Assembly (NCBI RefSeq): GCF_022397915.1
Contig: NZ_JAKEUO010000005.1
Location: 197,980 to 261,979 of the forward strand
Length of the DNA: 64,000 bases
Origin: Vibrio sp. Isolate34
GTDB lineage: Bacteria; Pseudomonadota; Gammaproteobacteria; Enterobacterales; Vibrionaceae
Direction: 5' to 3'
The translations under genes and the position numbers were made by a program. Each line of letters opens with the position of its first letter. Position 1 is the stretch's first letter. Below the pieces are notes generated by a model. It was not told the origin of the DNA and ran no database searches. It saw only the letters and a list, made by a program, of their open reading frames with translations. Shown here piece after piece: positions 16,880-28,084 of this stretch.

Positions 16880-19800
16880 TCTCTTCACTAAATGTTGTGC
16901 ATTCGTGTTGGAGTTAAAAAACAGAGTCGTCCTATTCACGATGTGGTTATTGGCGGGGCTATGCTTCAACGCGAGTGTCAGCGCCGCCGAAGTGACAGAC
17001 GCGCAGTTAAACCGCTGGCTCGACAATAAACCCACGGTTACTTTTATCGCCCTTACCAATCATTATCCCTATTCATTTCTTGACGATAACGGACAGGTTT
17101 CTGGAATTATCAAGGATTGGACACTCGATCTTGAAGAGAGATTCGGGGTCAATGCTCGTTTCATCAGTGTTAATTCACGTGTAGAAGCGAAAGCCGCACT
17201 GCTCGATGGGCGAGGTGATGTGTTCCCTTTTCAGCAGTTTGACCTGAGTGGGGATAAGCGTGTTCTAGTGAGTGAGCCCTATGTGCCTTATCAAGTCGCG
17301 ATAATCGTTCCGGCCGATAGCACAATTGATACCAACCTAGATCAAACCCCTAAGCGTCGCATCGCCATGGTTAATGAAGATATTGACTTAGAGCGTGCTG
17401 GCGTTCAATTGACCTCTATTGAGCGTGTTGATTTTGATAGTGTTATTGATGCTGTGCGTGCGCTAGGTGAAGGTGATGTTGAAGGCGTTGTCGGGGAACC
17501 TATCACCATCATGGATCTTGCGAATAAGATAGGAGTTGATGATTTAACGGTCAATTATCTGCTTGATCATTGGAAGTGGTTTGAAGCATCGATAGTGGTC
17601 CGAGCTGGTGAAAAGGAGCTGCTGGCATTAGTTAACAAGCAGATTGAAAGCATCGATGTTAATGATAAAAACCGGATTTTATCAAAGTGGTTAGACACCT
17701 CCCCTTATCGAGTGCCACTTAAGGGGGTATTTGGTTTTAGCAATCCTCCTTATATGTATCCCGATAGTACTGCGGTAGGTCTGGAGCATGAAATTATTCA
17801 ACGAGCCCTTAATGATATGGGTTACAAGTTAGATGACGTTGTCACCCTTCCACCTAGCGCAGCGCGAAAAGCCATTGATAGCAATAACGCAATAGCTTTT
17901 GTGTCTGGCGTTCAATTTGGTGATCCCGATACTCACTTCTTGAGTGACAATGTACTCGACATTGAGTTTATCCCCGTTTCACTGACTCGACGAAAGCTCA
18001 ACCTCCAATCTCAGAGTAATCTTTCATTAGGGGCGCTACTATTTGATGAAACTTCGCGAATCAAAAATTCTATTGAGGCTCTGAAGGGTAAGGTAGACAT
18101 TGAACGTGTCGAGGATTACGAAGGGCTTGAATCGGCATTTTCACAGTTAAGAGCGCAAAATGTTGATTTGTTGATGGTAGAAAGACGAGTGCTTGAATGG
18201 TTTATCACCAATACTCGTTTTATTGAAATGGCAGAGCTCACGCTGCATGATGAGTATAAGATTGCGTATTCGAACTATGTCGATTTTAGGAGTGAAGAAA
18301 TCAGAGACAGCTTTAACGCTGCGATAAAAAAGCTCAAGCAAGCGGATGACGGCTTAAGTGAAATCATAGAGTTACAGGTCCAGAATGACTTTAGCCAAAT
18401 CCTTAAAAAAGCGAATGTGATCGCACAAATATCCGCATATTTTATCGTTAATGACCGTTTTGAAGAGTTGCCTAGGTTGTTTGAAACTTTCGATACCGCC
18501 AGCTCGTTTCAGGTGATCACCGCTCAAGCGGATAGTGATAGTCGTCCTATCAAATCTTGGAACATCGGCAACTTAGTGGATGATTACGGGGAGAAGAAGA
18601 ATACTTCCCACTTTTCGTCGGTAACCAAAGTGGCCAATTACCGAACCAAGGGCGGAAGCACGAATGCTGGCTCTATGACTTTTTATTTTGATACTAAGAC
18701 GCTAGAGCGGAATCATGTTTACTTCCCATCTGTTGAGCAATTCGATTCATTTGGTGATGCGGCAAAACGTTATATCGCTGATGTTTATCAAGTAAATAAT
18801 TTGACTGGAGAGATCTTAGATCTCAGTCAAGAAGAGAGAGAGTGGATTAAAAACAATCCGGATGTACGGATAGGCATCGATCCAAACTCTCTTCCTTATG
18901 AGGCGGTATCAAATACTGGTGAATACATCGGTATGATTGATGATTATCTAACACTCATTGAGCAAAAAACAGGACTAAGTATCCTGCATGTAGATGTTGC
19001 CAATTGGTCTGAAACACGCCGTTTGGTTGACCACCATGAAGTCGAGTTAGTTTCTGCGGCTAAAGAGAATCTGTCGTTAAGCGATAATGTCAAAGCTGCA
19101 AAGAGTTTGTTCTCGAGCCGTTTAGCGCTAGCGTCGAGGCGAGATGTTAGTAGCTTAGTGTTGGAAGAAGCGACGGGGTGGAAAATAGGTATTCTGAAAA
19201 ATGCAGCCAACACCGATGCGATTGTAGATAAATACCCGAATGTTGATTGGGTGCTGGTCGACTCCACCGCCACAGGACTTACCATGCTGGATGATAAGAG
19301 CCTGGATGGCATGATTGATACCGTCGATGTACTCAATTATCTTATTGATTCATATGGTCACCGAGAGGTGGGGATTATCGGGCGATTGGACTTTTTCCTT
19401 TCTCCGACCTTACATGTGACCAAGTCAGAACCTTTGCTTTATTCAATTTTGGATAAGGCAATTGCCAACATTTCCGCAGAAGAACATCAGAAGATCTCAG
19501 CAAAGTGGGCGGCACCTAAAGCGATAGAAAGGGTCGACTACAAGTTGGTTTACACCATTTCGGTTTTCTCGCTGGTTATCCTTCTGCTTATTATTTTCTG
19601 GAACCGTAAATTAGCGAAGCAGATCAGTATTGCTAATGAAGCGACTGAAGCCCTCAAAAAGGCGCAGAACCAGCTCTACAATATGCTCAATAGCTCTCCG
19701 ATTGCGGCTTGTGTGGTGTTTGAGGAAAAGGTTCGTTACGCCAATGATACAGCGAAGCGCCTATTTGGTTTTGAAAATCAGCCACTTTCGTCTATCGACG

Positions 19801-21863
19801 TGGTGGCTATTCACGATTCTTTGGCCGTTCGTGATGAAGTGCATCAAGAGCTTGCTCTCAATGGCAAGGTTGAGAATAGAGAGTTGGTACTCAAGCGATC
19901 GGATGGCACTCGATTTGTCGCCTTGGTGAGTTACTATTTGTTCGAATTGGATGGTGAGTTAGCTACGCTATTTTGGGCATTCGATATTTCTGAAATGAAG
20001 CATCTTAACGAGCAACTGGAAGAAGAGAAAGAGAGGGCGGATCTTGCGAGCCAAGCGAAATCGGAATTCTTAGCCAATATGAGCCATGAGATAAGAACAC
20101 CAATGAACGCAATTATTGGTTTGTCTTATCTAGCGATTGGCGAAATATCTAACCCAGTAGCTCGAAATTATATCGAAAAAGTACACCGTTCTGGCCATTC
20201 GTTACTCAGTATTATCAATGACATCCTTGATTTTTCAAAGATAGAAGCAGGGCAACTTGTTATTGATAACATCCCGTTTGATCCTGTGACGACCTTTAGA
20301 GATGTGATTGAGTTGATGGAGTCTAAAGCGGCTGAGAAGCAACTCAATTTGTCGATGGTCATCGGCCCAGAGTTAGACACACCATTGCAAGGCGATCCAT
20401 TGAGGCTGTTCCAGGTCATACTCAACCTTGTTGGTAATGCGATTAAGTTTACGGAAAAAGGCAGCGTAGCCTTAACTGTGGAGCATGTTGACTCTAATGA
20501 TGACAGCCTGACCATGAAGGTGATGGTGGCCGATACTGGCATAGGAGTTTCTGATGAAAATCTACACAAGCTCTTTGAAGCATTTAGCCAAGCGGATAGT
20601 ACAACTACGCGTAGGTTCGGTGGCACAGGGTTAGGACTCAATATTAGCCAGAAGTTGGTTCATGCGATGGGAAGCAAGATAACGGTTGAGAGTGTGCTAG
20701 GACAAGGCAGTGAGTTTTCTTTCGAATTGACATTACCAAGAGCGACTCATGAAGAGTTAGCGAAGTTTAAATCCCAAGAGCTGCAATTGGATTATCAGAT
20801 AGAGTTCAAAGGTCAAAGGGTATTGCTCGTTGAAGATAATGAGTTGAATCAAGATCTAGCTTTGGCATTCTTCACTCGCTCTAAACTGAATGCTGACTTG
20901 GCTAAGAATGGTAAAGAGGCGGTAGAGTTAGCTCAAATCAATGATTACGAAATGATTTTTATGGATCTTCAAATGCCTATTATGGATGGCTTTGAAGCGA
21001 CAAGATTGATTCGTGAGTTTAATAAAGAAGTGCCTATTATTGCGATGTCGGCCAATGTGTTTGCCGATGCGAAACAGCGAGCGAGGAAAGCGGGTGTAAC
21101 CGACTTCTTGGATAAGCCAATTGTTATTGATAAAGCGATGTCTTTGATTACGAGGTACATTGTTCCTGAGGTGCTAGTAGAAGGTCGAGCGCCATCTGAC
21201 TCGTCTTCACATATGAAACAGACTGTTGATTCTAATGAGAGTGCGGTATTAAGCTCTGATGCCTCAATTGAGCCACCTACTTTCTCTCAGTCGAGATTTG
21301 AGCAACTGACTTATCATGATGTGAGACTGCAGGCCAAGATGCTTAATAGGTTCTGCCAAGTCGCGCCAGATACGATGTCGGAAGCTTCTGATAATTTAGT
21401 ACAAGGCGATTGGGAAACGTTAGAGCGTAATCTTCATACTTTAAAAAGTATGGCGGCTTCGATTGGTGGATTACGATTAGCTGAACGACTCAGTGATTTA
21501 GAACACAAGGCTCATAATAAGGCGTGTAATGAGCAGGATCTTAAACAAGGTGAACTTGAGCTAGTTGAGCTGATTAAAGAGCTCGAGAGCAGCTTTGATA
21601 TGCCTTGCGCTGAAGACGCTGATGCGGCATGTACTCAGGAAACCGAGCTAAGTAGTGATGAAGCATTGGATTCACCTCTTATCACGCAAGAGCAGCGCAC
21701 TAAATTGTTATCACTGCTCGAGGCTTATGATAACGATGCAACTCAATATGTGACTGAGTTACAGGCACAGTATCCGCATTCTGTTGTTCTTAAAGATGTT
21801 CGAAGTGCGTTAGATAACTACGACTTTGAAGGAGCTAAAGAGGGGCTTGGCGCTTCTGAGTAG
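16872..21863 (+). CDS. BvgS-like hybrid sensor histidine kinase with three periplasmic-binding domains
   Basis: A 1663-residue membrane kinase. After a signal sequence (cleavage near SVSAAEVTD) it has three tandem bacterial solute-binding (SBP_bac_3-like) domains, opening near [28 protein letters not shown] and [14 protein letters not shown]. The only internal membrane segment is at about 892-913. Then come a PAS domain, HisKA with His1072 in MSHEIRTP, an ATPase domain with DTGIGV and GGTGLGL, a receiver with Asp1365 (MDLQMP) and an HPt domain with His1522 (LHTLKS). This is a complete phosphorelay. It overlaps the HD-GYP gene by 8 bases. BvgS has two such sensor domains; the second here is weakest. 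Ligands are unknown. Confidence 0.93.
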   Translation: MINLFTKCCAFVLELKNRVVLFTMWLLAGLCFNASVSAAEVTDAQLNRWLDNKPTVTFIALTNHYPYSFLDDNGQVSGIIKDWTLDLEERFGVNARFISVNSRVEAKAALLDGRGDVFPFQQFDLSGDKRVLVSEPYVPYQVAIIVPADSTIDTNLDQTPKRRIAMVNEDIDLERAGVQLTSIERVDFDSVIDAVRALGEGDVEGVVGEPITIMDLANKIGVDDLTVNYLLDHWKWFEASIVVRAGEKELLALVNKQIESIDVNDKNRILSKWLDTSPYRVPLKGVFGFSNPPYMYPDSTAVGLEHEIIQRALNDMGYKLDDVVTLPPSAARKAIDSNNAIAFVSGVQFGDPDTHFLSDNVLDIEFIPVSLTRRKLNLQSQSNLSLGALLFDETSRIKNSIEALKGKVDIERVEDYEGLESAFSQLRAQNVDLLMVERRVLEWFITNTRFIEMAELTLHDEYKIAYSNYVDFRSEEIRDSFNAAIKKLKQADDGLSEIIELQVQNDFSQILKKANVIAQISAYFIVNDRFEELPRLFETFDTASSFQVITAQADSDSRPIKSWNIGNLVDDYGEKKNTSHFSSVTKVANYRTKGGSTNAGSMTFYFDTKTLERNHVYFPSVEQFDSFGDAAKRYIADVYQVNNLTGEILDLSQEEREWIKNNPDVRIGIDPNSLPYEAVSNTGEYIGMIDDYLTLIEQKTGLSILHVDVANWSETRRLVDHHEVELVSAAKENLSLSDNVKAAKSLFSSRLALASRRDVSSLVLEEATGWKIGILKNAANTDAIVDKYPNVDWVLVDSTATGLTMLDDKSLDGMIDTVDVLNYLIDSYGHREVGIIGRLDFFLSPTLHVTKSEPLLYSILDKAIANISAEEHQKISAKWAAPKAIERVDYKLVYTISVFSLVILLLIIFWNRKLAKQISIANEATEALKKAQNQLYNMLNSSPIAACVVFEEKVRYANDTAKRLFGFENQPLSSIDVVAIHDSLAVRDEVHQELALNGKVENRELVLKRSDGTRFVALVSYYLFELDGELATLFWAFDISEMKHLNEQLEEEKERADLASQAKSEFLANMSHEIRTPMNAIIGLSYLAIGEISNPVARNYIEKVHRSGHSLLSIINDILDFSKIEAGQLVIDNIPFDPVTTFRDVIELMESKAAEKQLNLSMVIGPELDTPLQGDPLRLFQVILNLVGNAIKFTEKGSVALTVEHVDSNDDSLTMKVMVADTGIGVSDENLHKLFEAFSQADSTTTRRFGGTGLGLNISQKLVHAMGSKITVESVLGQGSEFSFELTLPRATHEELAKFKSQELQLDYQIEFKGQRVLLVEDNELNQDLALAFFTRSKLNADLAKNGKEAVELAQINDYEMIFMDLQMPIMDGFEATRLIREFNKEVPIIAMSANVFADAKQRARKAGVTDFLDKPIVIDKAMSLITRYIVPEVLVEGRAPSDSSSHMKQTVDSNESAVLSSDASIEPPTFSQSRFEQLTYHDVRLQAKMLNRFCQVAPDTMSEASDNLVQGDWETLERNLHTLKSMAASIGGLRLAERLSDLEHKAHNKACNEQDLKQGELELVELIKELESSFDMPCAEDADAACTQETELSSDEALDSPLITQEQRTKLLSLLEAYDNDATQYVTELQAQYPHSVVLKDVRSALDNYDFEGAKEGLGASE

Positions 21864-21890
21864 CGGTCTTTTATAAATATCACTTCAACA

Positions 21891-21941
21891 TTAAAGCCTT
21901 TAGCTCTTACAGCGAAATAACCAACTAGCTAAAGGCTTTAA
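21891..21941. terminator. Bidirectional terminator between kinase and LysR genes
   Basis: A perfect 15-base stem, TTAAAGCCTTTAGCT (21891-21905) with AGCTAAAGGCTTTAA (21927-21941), lies between two convergent genes. It is AT-rich at both feet, so it can serve both strands. Confidence 0.8.
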
Positions 21942-21957
21942 GTCTATTTGTACCGAA

Positions 21958-22848
21958 CTAATTACTGACGTTTTGTTTGATTAGCTCGATCACTGTGTTG
22001 TATCTGTGTGGTAGTTTTCGGTTCCGCTTTTGAACCAAATATAAGGTTTCTTCAACTTCTACCTTCGGCCGTACGACGTGCAGCTTATCCTTTTCAGCAA
22101 AGTGCTCAACGGCTCCGGCCGGTAATACAGTGAACCCCAGCCCCTTAGATACAGGTAATAGAATCTGGTGAAGCTGATTGATATAACCAGATGTCGGTAT
22201 TTCGTTGATGTTAATGTTCGCTAAATCTTTATCCCCGCAGAGATCGAAGTACAAAGACAGATAGTGAGCAGAATCGGGGTGAGCAATCAGGCCAATCTCG
22301 TGAAGAACTTGTGGGGTAATTTCTAGATCGGCAAGGCTGTGATGGACAATAAGACACAAGGCTTCTTTGCCTATCACTTGGCTTTGGTAATAACTGTCGT
22401 TAGGTGAGTGCCTTACAATACCGATATCCGTTGTGCCTTGCAGCAGGTCGTTCAATATCTTCTGGTTCGGTGCTGCTTCGAGGTGAATGTTTAACTCTCG
22501 ATGTTGCTGCTGAAGTTCAAGAAACTCTGGATAAAGGCGCAAAGAGAGTGAGCCAGAACATGAGACATTACATTGCCCTGAATATGGGTTATCGAAACTT
22601 AACGACTCAAAAAGATCTTCTTGGTCTTTCTCTAGCTTAAGCGCATAGCGATACATAATCCGACCCTGTTCGGTCAGCTCGAAGCTTTTATTTTCCCGAG
22701 ATAGCAGGTCACAATTGCAAGCTTGTTCAAGCTTCTTGATGTGCTGGCTCACTCCTGGTTGTGTCATGTACAACTTTTCTGCGGTTTGGGTGAAATGTCC
22801 AACTTCAACCAGAGTCTTAAATGTATTGAGCCAAAGTGGATTAATCAT
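21958..22848 (-). CDS. LysR-family transcriptional regulator
   Basis: A 296-residue LTTR. MINPLWLNTFKTLVEVGHF begins the DNA-binding domain, and TQPGVSQHIKKLEQ is the recognition helix. The frame is open to 22899, but ATG 22848 is preceded by AAAGGTGAG and is the family's normal start. It is divergent from an MFS transporter gene, with an inverted repeat between them, so it is the likely regulator of that transporter. Confidence 0.9.
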   Translation of the reverse strand: MINPLWLNTFKTLVEVGHFTQTAEKLYMTQPGVSQHIKKLEQACNCDLLSRENKSFELTEQGRIMYRYALKLEKDQEDLFESLSFDNPYSGQCNVSCSGSLSLRLYPEFLELQQQHRELNIHLEAAPNQKILNDLLQGTTDIGIVRHSPNDSYYQSQVIGKEALCLIVHHSLADLEITPQVLHEIGLIAHPDSAHYLSLYFDLCGDKDLANININEIPTSGYINQLHQILLPVSKGLGFTVLPAGAVEHFAEKDKLHVVRPKVEVEETLYLVQKRNRKLPHRYNTVIELIKQNVSN

Positions 22849-22940
22849 ACTCACCTTTAAATTCCGTAGCTCATAAATCAAAGAGCTTCTAAGTAGCAAA
22901 GCTCATGAACAATAAAGCTTATGAATAACAAAAAATTATT

Positions 22941-22961
22941 ATTATCTTAAGTCATGATAAT
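22941..22961. promoter_or_regulatory. Candidate LysR operator (ATTATC-N9-GATAAT)
   Basis: A perfect 6-base inverted repeat with a 9-base centre, in the divergent LysR/MFS region. Position and form suit an LTTR site; a Fur site was considered because of the letter pattern, but the spacing does not fit well. Confidence 0.45.
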
Positions 22962-23130
22962 TTCAACGTTCAGAACGTCAAGCCGAGAAGAACACGGTAT
23001 CTTTGGTGGAATATTGTTCGAGTTATCAAGAGAATGGCCATTTACTTGAATTCATCACACGTAACAAAGTGTTGCGACTTTGTTGTATTTTTGGTCTATT
23101 GACCAACTGTACTCATATTTAGGAACGAAG

Positions 23131-24306
23131 ATGAATAGAAATGTTTGGCTGCTCTCACTGTGTCAGGCCTTATTGATGACAGGTAACATCTTACTGATTT
23201 CGGTGATTGGTTTGATAGGTAAGCAGATTGCACCCAGTGTCAGCATGATTACTCTGCCTGTTGCCTTACAGTTTTTGGGCTTAATGGCAGCCACCATTCC
23301 TGCATCTTTAATTTCAGGTAAGTTAGGACGAAAACGAGGGTTTAGTATCGGTAATGTGGTTGGAATTACCGGAGCAAGCCTTGCGACTTACGCGTTATCT
23401 CAACAACATTTCTATCTGTTTTGCTTCGCCACATTTTTACTCGGGATAGGTATTGGTTTTGGTACGCTTTATCGCTTCGCTGCTATTGAAGTGTGTGATG
23501 AAAATGCAAGACATCGCGCAATTTCTATCTCTATGGCTGGTGGCGTTCTTGCCGCTGTATTGGGGCCAAACTTAGCGATCATGTCTCAGCAGTGGTCGCA
23601 AGATGGCCTTTATATTGGTGCCTTTGCCTCTTTGATTGGTTTGAACATTCTTGCGTTACTCATCTTACAAACCATTCGATTTCCAAAAGTCTCTTTTAAT
23701 CGTCAGGCGCCGAAAGCCGAGCCTCTCAGTGTGATTGTGAAAGCGCCTAACTTTATCGGTGCTGTGTTCGCAGCTATGGTCGCTTATGCCGTGATGAATA
23801 TTCTAATGACGGCAACACCATTGGCGATGATCGGTTGTGGATTCGACTTCACTAAGGCCGCCGGTGTAATCGAGTGGCACGTATTGGGTATGTTTGTACC
23901 GGCATTCTTTACTGGCTCACTTATCGAGAAGTTTGGTTCGCGAATGATGATTTTGGCGGGTGGGGTATTATTTGTTGTTTGTATTGCTATCAATATTCAT
24001 GGCGAATCTATCTGGCACTTCCGAGCGGCTTTGGTGGTACTTGGTGTAGGTTGGAATTTTATGTTCATCGCTGCAACAGGCTTGTTTAGTCAGTCTTACC
24101 AATCGCAAAACAAAGCTAAGGCGCAAGCATTTAATGAATTCGTTGTGTTTGGTTGTGTGACCGTTACTGCATTACTCTCTGGTTGGCTAGAATCGACCGC
24201 AGGGTGGCAGAACTTAAATATCTACGTATTACCATTCGTGTTAGCGGTTATCTTATTGTTCGCGTTCAACGCACGTAAATCACGTATTCAAAAGCAGCCT
24301 GTATAA
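23131..24306 (+). CDS. MFS transporter
   Basis: A 391-residue inner-membrane protein with about 12 hydrophobic segments and the MFS loop 2-3 motif GKLGRKRGF. The open frame begins at 23080, but ATG 23131 follows AGGAACGAAG and gives a normal first helix (NVWLLSLCQALLMTGN). It is divergent from a LysR gene. It falls in the general drug/metabolite MFS group; the substrate cannot be told. Confidence 0.87.
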   Translation: MNRNVWLLSLCQALLMTGNILLISVIGLIGKQIAPSVSMITLPVALQFLGLMAATIPASLISGKLGRKRGFSIGNVVGITGASLATYALSQQHFYLFCFATFLLGIGIGFGTLYRFAAIEVCDENARHRAISISMAGGVLAAVLGPNLAIMSQQWSQDGLYIGAFASLIGLNILALLILQTIRFPKVSFNRQAPKAEPLSVIVKAPNFIGAVFAAMVAYAVMNILMTATPLAMIGCGFDFTKAAGVIEWHVLGMFVPAFFTGSLIEKFGSRMMILAGGVLFVVCIAINIHGESIWHFRAALVVLGVGWNFMFIAATGLFSQSYQSQNKAKAQAFNEFVVFGCVTVTALLSGWLESTAGWQNLNIYVLPFVLAVILLFAFNARKSRIQKQPV

Positions 24307-24377
24307 CGAGTATCGAGTTTGAATCAGTAAATCTATTGCTCAGAGCAAATTACGATTCCTTGGAATACAGACAAATA

Positions 24378-24410
24378 AAAAGCCCTTCACATGTCGGTAG
24401 GGCTTTTGCT
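24378..24410 (+). terminator. Rho-independent terminator after the MFS gene
   Basis: AAAAGCCCT (24378-24386) pairs with AGGGCTTTT (24399-24407). Confidence 0.8.
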
Positions 24411-24545
24411 TACGGCTTAAATAATAACAATTTCTTAAAACTGCTGTCTTGGCTTAGATCCAATGACAACAGTACTTAAGCTTTGCTTATTAGTACGCAC
24501 GTTATTGGCGAGGTACTTGTTTCAATGACTTGAGGTTGGAGCGAC

Positions 24546-27302
24546 TTACAGGTCGACCATAATGGTCTTCGTCGTAATCCCACCTTGGTCATCGATTATC
24601 TTCAAGGTCACTTCATGTTTCCCGTATGAAGGGAAGATAGAAGTGTATGTGCGACCTCGTTTTACCTTTCCATTGGGAAGTGTCCATTCAGTATCAACAA
24701 TACGGCCATCACTGTCAGAGCTTGTTGTCCACATGGTGACCCAGCGTCCCAAGTGGATGTACTTCGCACTTGCTTCCGGTAGATCGTTTGGAGATTCAAC
24801 ACTCACTACAGAGCTGAACGAATCAGTGGCGCCTTTGTCGTCGACAACCGTCAAGTTCACCGTGTAATCACCGGCTTGCTCGTAAGACCAAGTTGGTGCC
24901 ATTTCGTTGCTTGTTGCACCGTTACCAAAGTCCCATAGATAACTGGTGATCTCACCGTCTTGATCAGAACTGAAGTTACGTGAAGAAAGGTTCAGGCCAG
25001 TAACATTGAGCTCGAAGTTCGCAGTAGGGGCGACGTTATGTTGGCTTACTTTAGATAAGCGCACCACACCGTATTCGTTGTCGTTACTCTGATTCAAAAT
25101 ATCAACGGCTAAGCCAAACTCCGTCAGGATACGTCCTGAATCAGGCGCTTGAGGAGAAGTGTAGTCTTGGCCGTCAGAGAAGCTAGCGTTACCAAGCAAA
25201 CTGGTATCTTCAAGTACATCATTGTCGCTGTTTACAAGTCGCATTGGCGTGTGATCTTTAAGTGAGAACGCAGCATCTCGAACTTGGTAGCGTGTTTGAG
25301 CAATTTCGCCTGAGTTTTCCCATACCATGGCGTTTTGGTCTGCGTCTACAACACCTAACCAACCTTCACCTGGGTGCTTGCCAACCCAGTTATCGGTAAG
25401 TGATTCGTCGATATACCAAATGATCAGACCCGGATCGAATGACATCAATTGACCCATGCGTTTGATGTTAGCTAGGCCTTCATCAACGTCCATGTGGCTG
25501 CGCCATTGCAATAGGTAGTAGTGCTGGGCTTGATGGAATCCATTACTCAGCTTGTAGCCATTAAGGGCGAAGGTGGAGTTGCTTTCACCATCGTCTATCT
25601 CAGTCACTTCACCATCGACAACCACAGTAAGGTTATCCAGATACAAACCTTCCATTGCCAAGCCACCGTCTGTGATGTACTCAAACGAAAGCTCTACTTC
25701 TTGGCCTGTCCATTGTGAAACGTCAAACTCAGCATCAATCCAACCGCCAGACTCACCACCAATCGCAGGGACTAGACCCGTGTTGTATGGGTCATCCATT
25801 GAGGTGATGTTGCCTGCGATGGCATGTCCATTCACGAGCACGCGTGCAAAGTCGTAATCTTTCTCGATTTCGTACCAAGTTTTAAACGAAAGCAGCGCTG
25901 AATCACCCACTGGAATCACCAACTTACGAGTCATGCTGTTTTTCAGGTCATCGCCTTTTTGTGAGTGGAAAGAGTACCCACCAGCAAACGGTTTCAAACC
26001 CTCGATCTGCTTCTCCGGAAGATCCACTTTAATCATGTTCGGACGGCTGTTATCTGTGGTTTGGAACAGTGTATAAACCTGTGGATGGTCTTCTAGGTCG
26101 TCAATTGAGATTTGATCATCGTTAATCCAACGACCACCAATCGACTTCTGTAGGAAGTGTTTTGCCCAAGAACTGAATGCGGTTGGTTGAGTACCACCAA
26201 TTTGACCGGCCCAACTGCCAGAAGACATGATAGACCAGTATGAAACGGGCTCACCTTTACCTGTGTACTGCGTGTCGTACTCGTCAGGCAGACCTAAATC
26301 GTGACCATATTCGTGAGCACAAACACCCGCTGCCGCATCAATCGGCTGAATGGTGTAATCAAATGCGGCGTATTGGCCGTTAAAGCGTTCTGGAAGCGAG
26401 CTAGAGGTGCCTTCTAGCACATGAGTGCGACCAAGGTTGAATCGGTGAGACCAGATTGCATCAGGGCCTAAAACACCACCACCGGCTTCTTCGCCTACGG
26501 ATGCGTGAAATACCATTAGGTGATCAATCACGCCATCGGGTTCACGGAAATTTCCGTCGCCATCATAATCGTAACGATCTTCGATGTCATAATCCGCGAG
26601 GTTGATGCTCGGATCTTGAGCCAATTGATTGAGCGCTTCGCGAACCAGTTCTTGTGCGTTCAAGTCATTGTCGGTGGTCGGGGAGTTGCCACCATAGAAA
26701 GACGCAGGCTTCGAGGCGCGATACCAACCGGCAGCTTGGCCCGCAACGCTATAACTGTCTCCCGATTCACTTTGATAATATTGGCGCATCGAGATTAGGT
26801 TTTCACCATTCGGCCCTGTGTAACCCGAATTTGAAAACAACAATTCTTGATAATGTTCTGGGTTGTAGCTCTCGTAGAGCATTTGCGTGTGCTCTTCGGT
26901 TAGCCTGTTGTCATCCCAGTTCAAATCAGGAAAATCGACTAAAAGAGCGAGCACCTTGTCGGTACGCTTGGTGCCGACTTCCAAAGCAAAGACGCTCGCT
27001 TTTTTAACGCCAGACCCTTTTTCGATGGCTTTGAGTATTTTCGCTCGTTGTTCTAACGCTTTTTTACCGAATTGAGCATCGCCTTTAAAGCCAGAGTTGA
27101 TCTTGTTCTTTAAATAACGATCAAGAGCATCGTATTTTGCAATATCGCTTGCGTCTTGTTCGACTAAGCCTTGTCTTACTAGCATTTCAATCAGTTTGTC
27201 TTCGTTTACAACACCCAAATCAATCGGTGTTTTAGCATAACTACTGACGCTAAATAGAGTAAGTATTGCTGAAGCTAGCAATGTTTTTCTCATTATCTTC
27301 AT
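24546..27302 (-). CDS. prtV: M6-family secreted metalloprotease with PKD domains (PrtV-like)
   Basis: A 918-residue secreted zinc protease; V. cholerae PrtV is the same length. A signal peptide (MKIMRKTLLASAILTLFSVSSYA) is followed by an N-terminal helical domain (about 27-105), the M6 catalytic domain with the zinc motif HEYGHDLGLPDEYD (from residue 330), a long middle region, and two PKD domains (about 755-918; the first has SYLWDFGNGATS). The frame starts at 27326, but ATG 27302 follows AAAAAGGAAA and precedes the signal peptide directly. PrtV degrades host proteins and contributes to killing of bacterivores. It lies 47 bases downstream of a small secreted protein. Confidence 0.93.
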   Translation of the reverse strand: MKIMRKTLLASAILTLFSVSSYAKTPIDLGVVNEDKLIEMLVRQGLVEQDASDIAKYDALDRYLKNKINSGFKGDAQFGKKALEQRAKILKAIEKGSGVKKASVFALEVGTKRTDKVLALLVDFPDLNWDDNRLTEEHTQMLYESYNPEHYQELLFSNSGYTGPNGENLISMRQYYQSESGDSYSVAGQAAGWYRASKPASFYGGNSPTTDNDLNAQELVREALNQLAQDPSINLADYDIEDRYDYDGDGNFREPDGVIDHLMVFHASVGEEAGGGVLGPDAIWSHRFNLGRTHVLEGTSSSLPERFNGQYAAFDYTIQPIDAAAGVCAHEYGHDLGLPDEYDTQYTGKGEPVSYWSIMSSGSWAGQIGGTQPTAFSSWAKHFLQKSIGGRWINDDQISIDDLEDHPQVYTLFQTTDNSRPNMIKVDLPEKQIEGLKPFAGGYSFHSQKGDDLKNSMTRKLVIPVGDSALLSFKTWYEIEKDYDFARVLVNGHAIAGNITSMDDPYNTGLVPAIGGESGGWIDAEFDVSQWTGQEVELSFEYITDGGLAMEGLYLDNLTVVVDGEVTEIDDGESNSTFALNGYKLSNGFHQAQHYYLLQWRSHMDVDEGLANIKRMGQLMSFDPGLIIWYIDESLTDNWVGKHPGEGWLGVVDADQNAMVWENSGEIAQTRYQVRDAAFSLKDHTPMRLVNSDNDVLEDTSLLGNASFSDGQDYTSPQAPDSGRILTEFGLAVDILNQSNDNEYGVVRLSKVSQHNVAPTANFELNVTGLNLSSRNFSSDQDGEITSYLWDFGNGATSNEMAPTWSYEQAGDYTVNLTVVDDKGATDSFSSVVSVESPNDLPEASAKYIHLGRWVTMWTTSSDSDGRIVDTEWTLPNGKVKRGRTYTSIFPSYGKHEVTLKIIDDQGGITTKTIMVDL

Positions 27303-27349
27303 TACATTTCCTTTTTGTATTTCCATGTCGATATCAGAATCAACAAGCC

Positions 27350-27712
27350 TTATTCAGAATGGTTGTCCGAGCTTGGCTTAATACACTCTTTTGGTGTTTT
27401 AGGTATCTGACGTTTATTAGTTAACTTGTTTTTACTTTCTATCTCGTTTGTATTACCAGGCTCATTTTCATTACCTACATCATTGGTACTTTCTATTTCT
27501 TGCTTATTTTTCAAATCAAACTGACTGCCTTTCACATGCTTTGCGTTGAGATAGATACGTAAAGCTTCGCGGTTGCCCTCGTAGGTTAAGCCGGGACAAA
27601 TAACGCCTCTTTCAATCAATGACTTGAGCAACAGTTCATCATTCTCAATGGTGGAAGCCTGTGACAGTGAGGAGAAAAGTAGAACCATTAAAGCCATTGT
27701 TTTGTGTGACAT
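27350..27712 (-). CDS. Small secreted protein resembling the PrtV N-terminal domain
   Basis: A 120-residue protein with a signal peptide ending near SSLSQAS. Its mature start (ENDELLLKSLIERGV ... EALRIYLNAK) lines up with the N-terminal domain of the PrtV protease encoded next (NEDKLIEMLVRQGL ... DALDRYLKNK), with one single-residue gap. The rest is a low-complexity tail rich in Asn, Glu and Lys, with a Cys in each half. It is just upstream of prtV on the same strand, probably one operon. The Shine-Dalgarno is weak. It could bind, inhibit or chaperone the protease; this is inference, as no family was recognised. Confidence 0.7.
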   Translation of the reverse strand: MSHKTMALMVLLFSSLSQASTIENDELLLKSLIERGVICPGLTYEGNREALRIYLNAKHVKGSQFDLKNKQEIESTNDVGNENEPGNTNEIESKNKLTNKRQIPKTPKECIKPSSDNHSE

Positions 27713-28084
27713 TTTTATATCAAGCCATCAGTTTTGATTGTGTAACAAAATATATTTATAAAATTAATCAATCAAACTGATAGTTATCACAAATCATTAT
27801 CCGTTCAGGTTTCAACATTAAGAGTTAATATCAAATAAGATCTATTGTTTATTTTATTGTCAGCTATTTAGTGAATTTTGATGCATTAATAGTTGATAGT
27901 CTTAATAATTAATAACAATGTTAGGCTTATGGTTACTATGCTGGAGAGTGCTTTATATAAGGTATCGGAGATTAATTAACTAACGAGATGCTCTATTTTT
28001 TATTTTTAATAAATACACGTAATAATTGAGTGTTTGGTAAATAATCATTCTCAAATTATTTTCACGAGAAATACAATCAATTAG
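27713..28084. other. AT-rich intergenic stretch upstream of prtV operon
   Basis: Very AT-rich, with no ORF of coding quality. It should hold the promoter of the prtV operon on the minus strand. No clear operator was identified. To its right lies the Lrp-type remnant. Confidence 0.5.

Noticed and set aside
22941..22961. Reading ATTATC-N9-GATAAT as a Fur box
   Set aside because: The spacing and centre do not fit the Fur 7-1-7 pattern, and neighbours are not iron genes.
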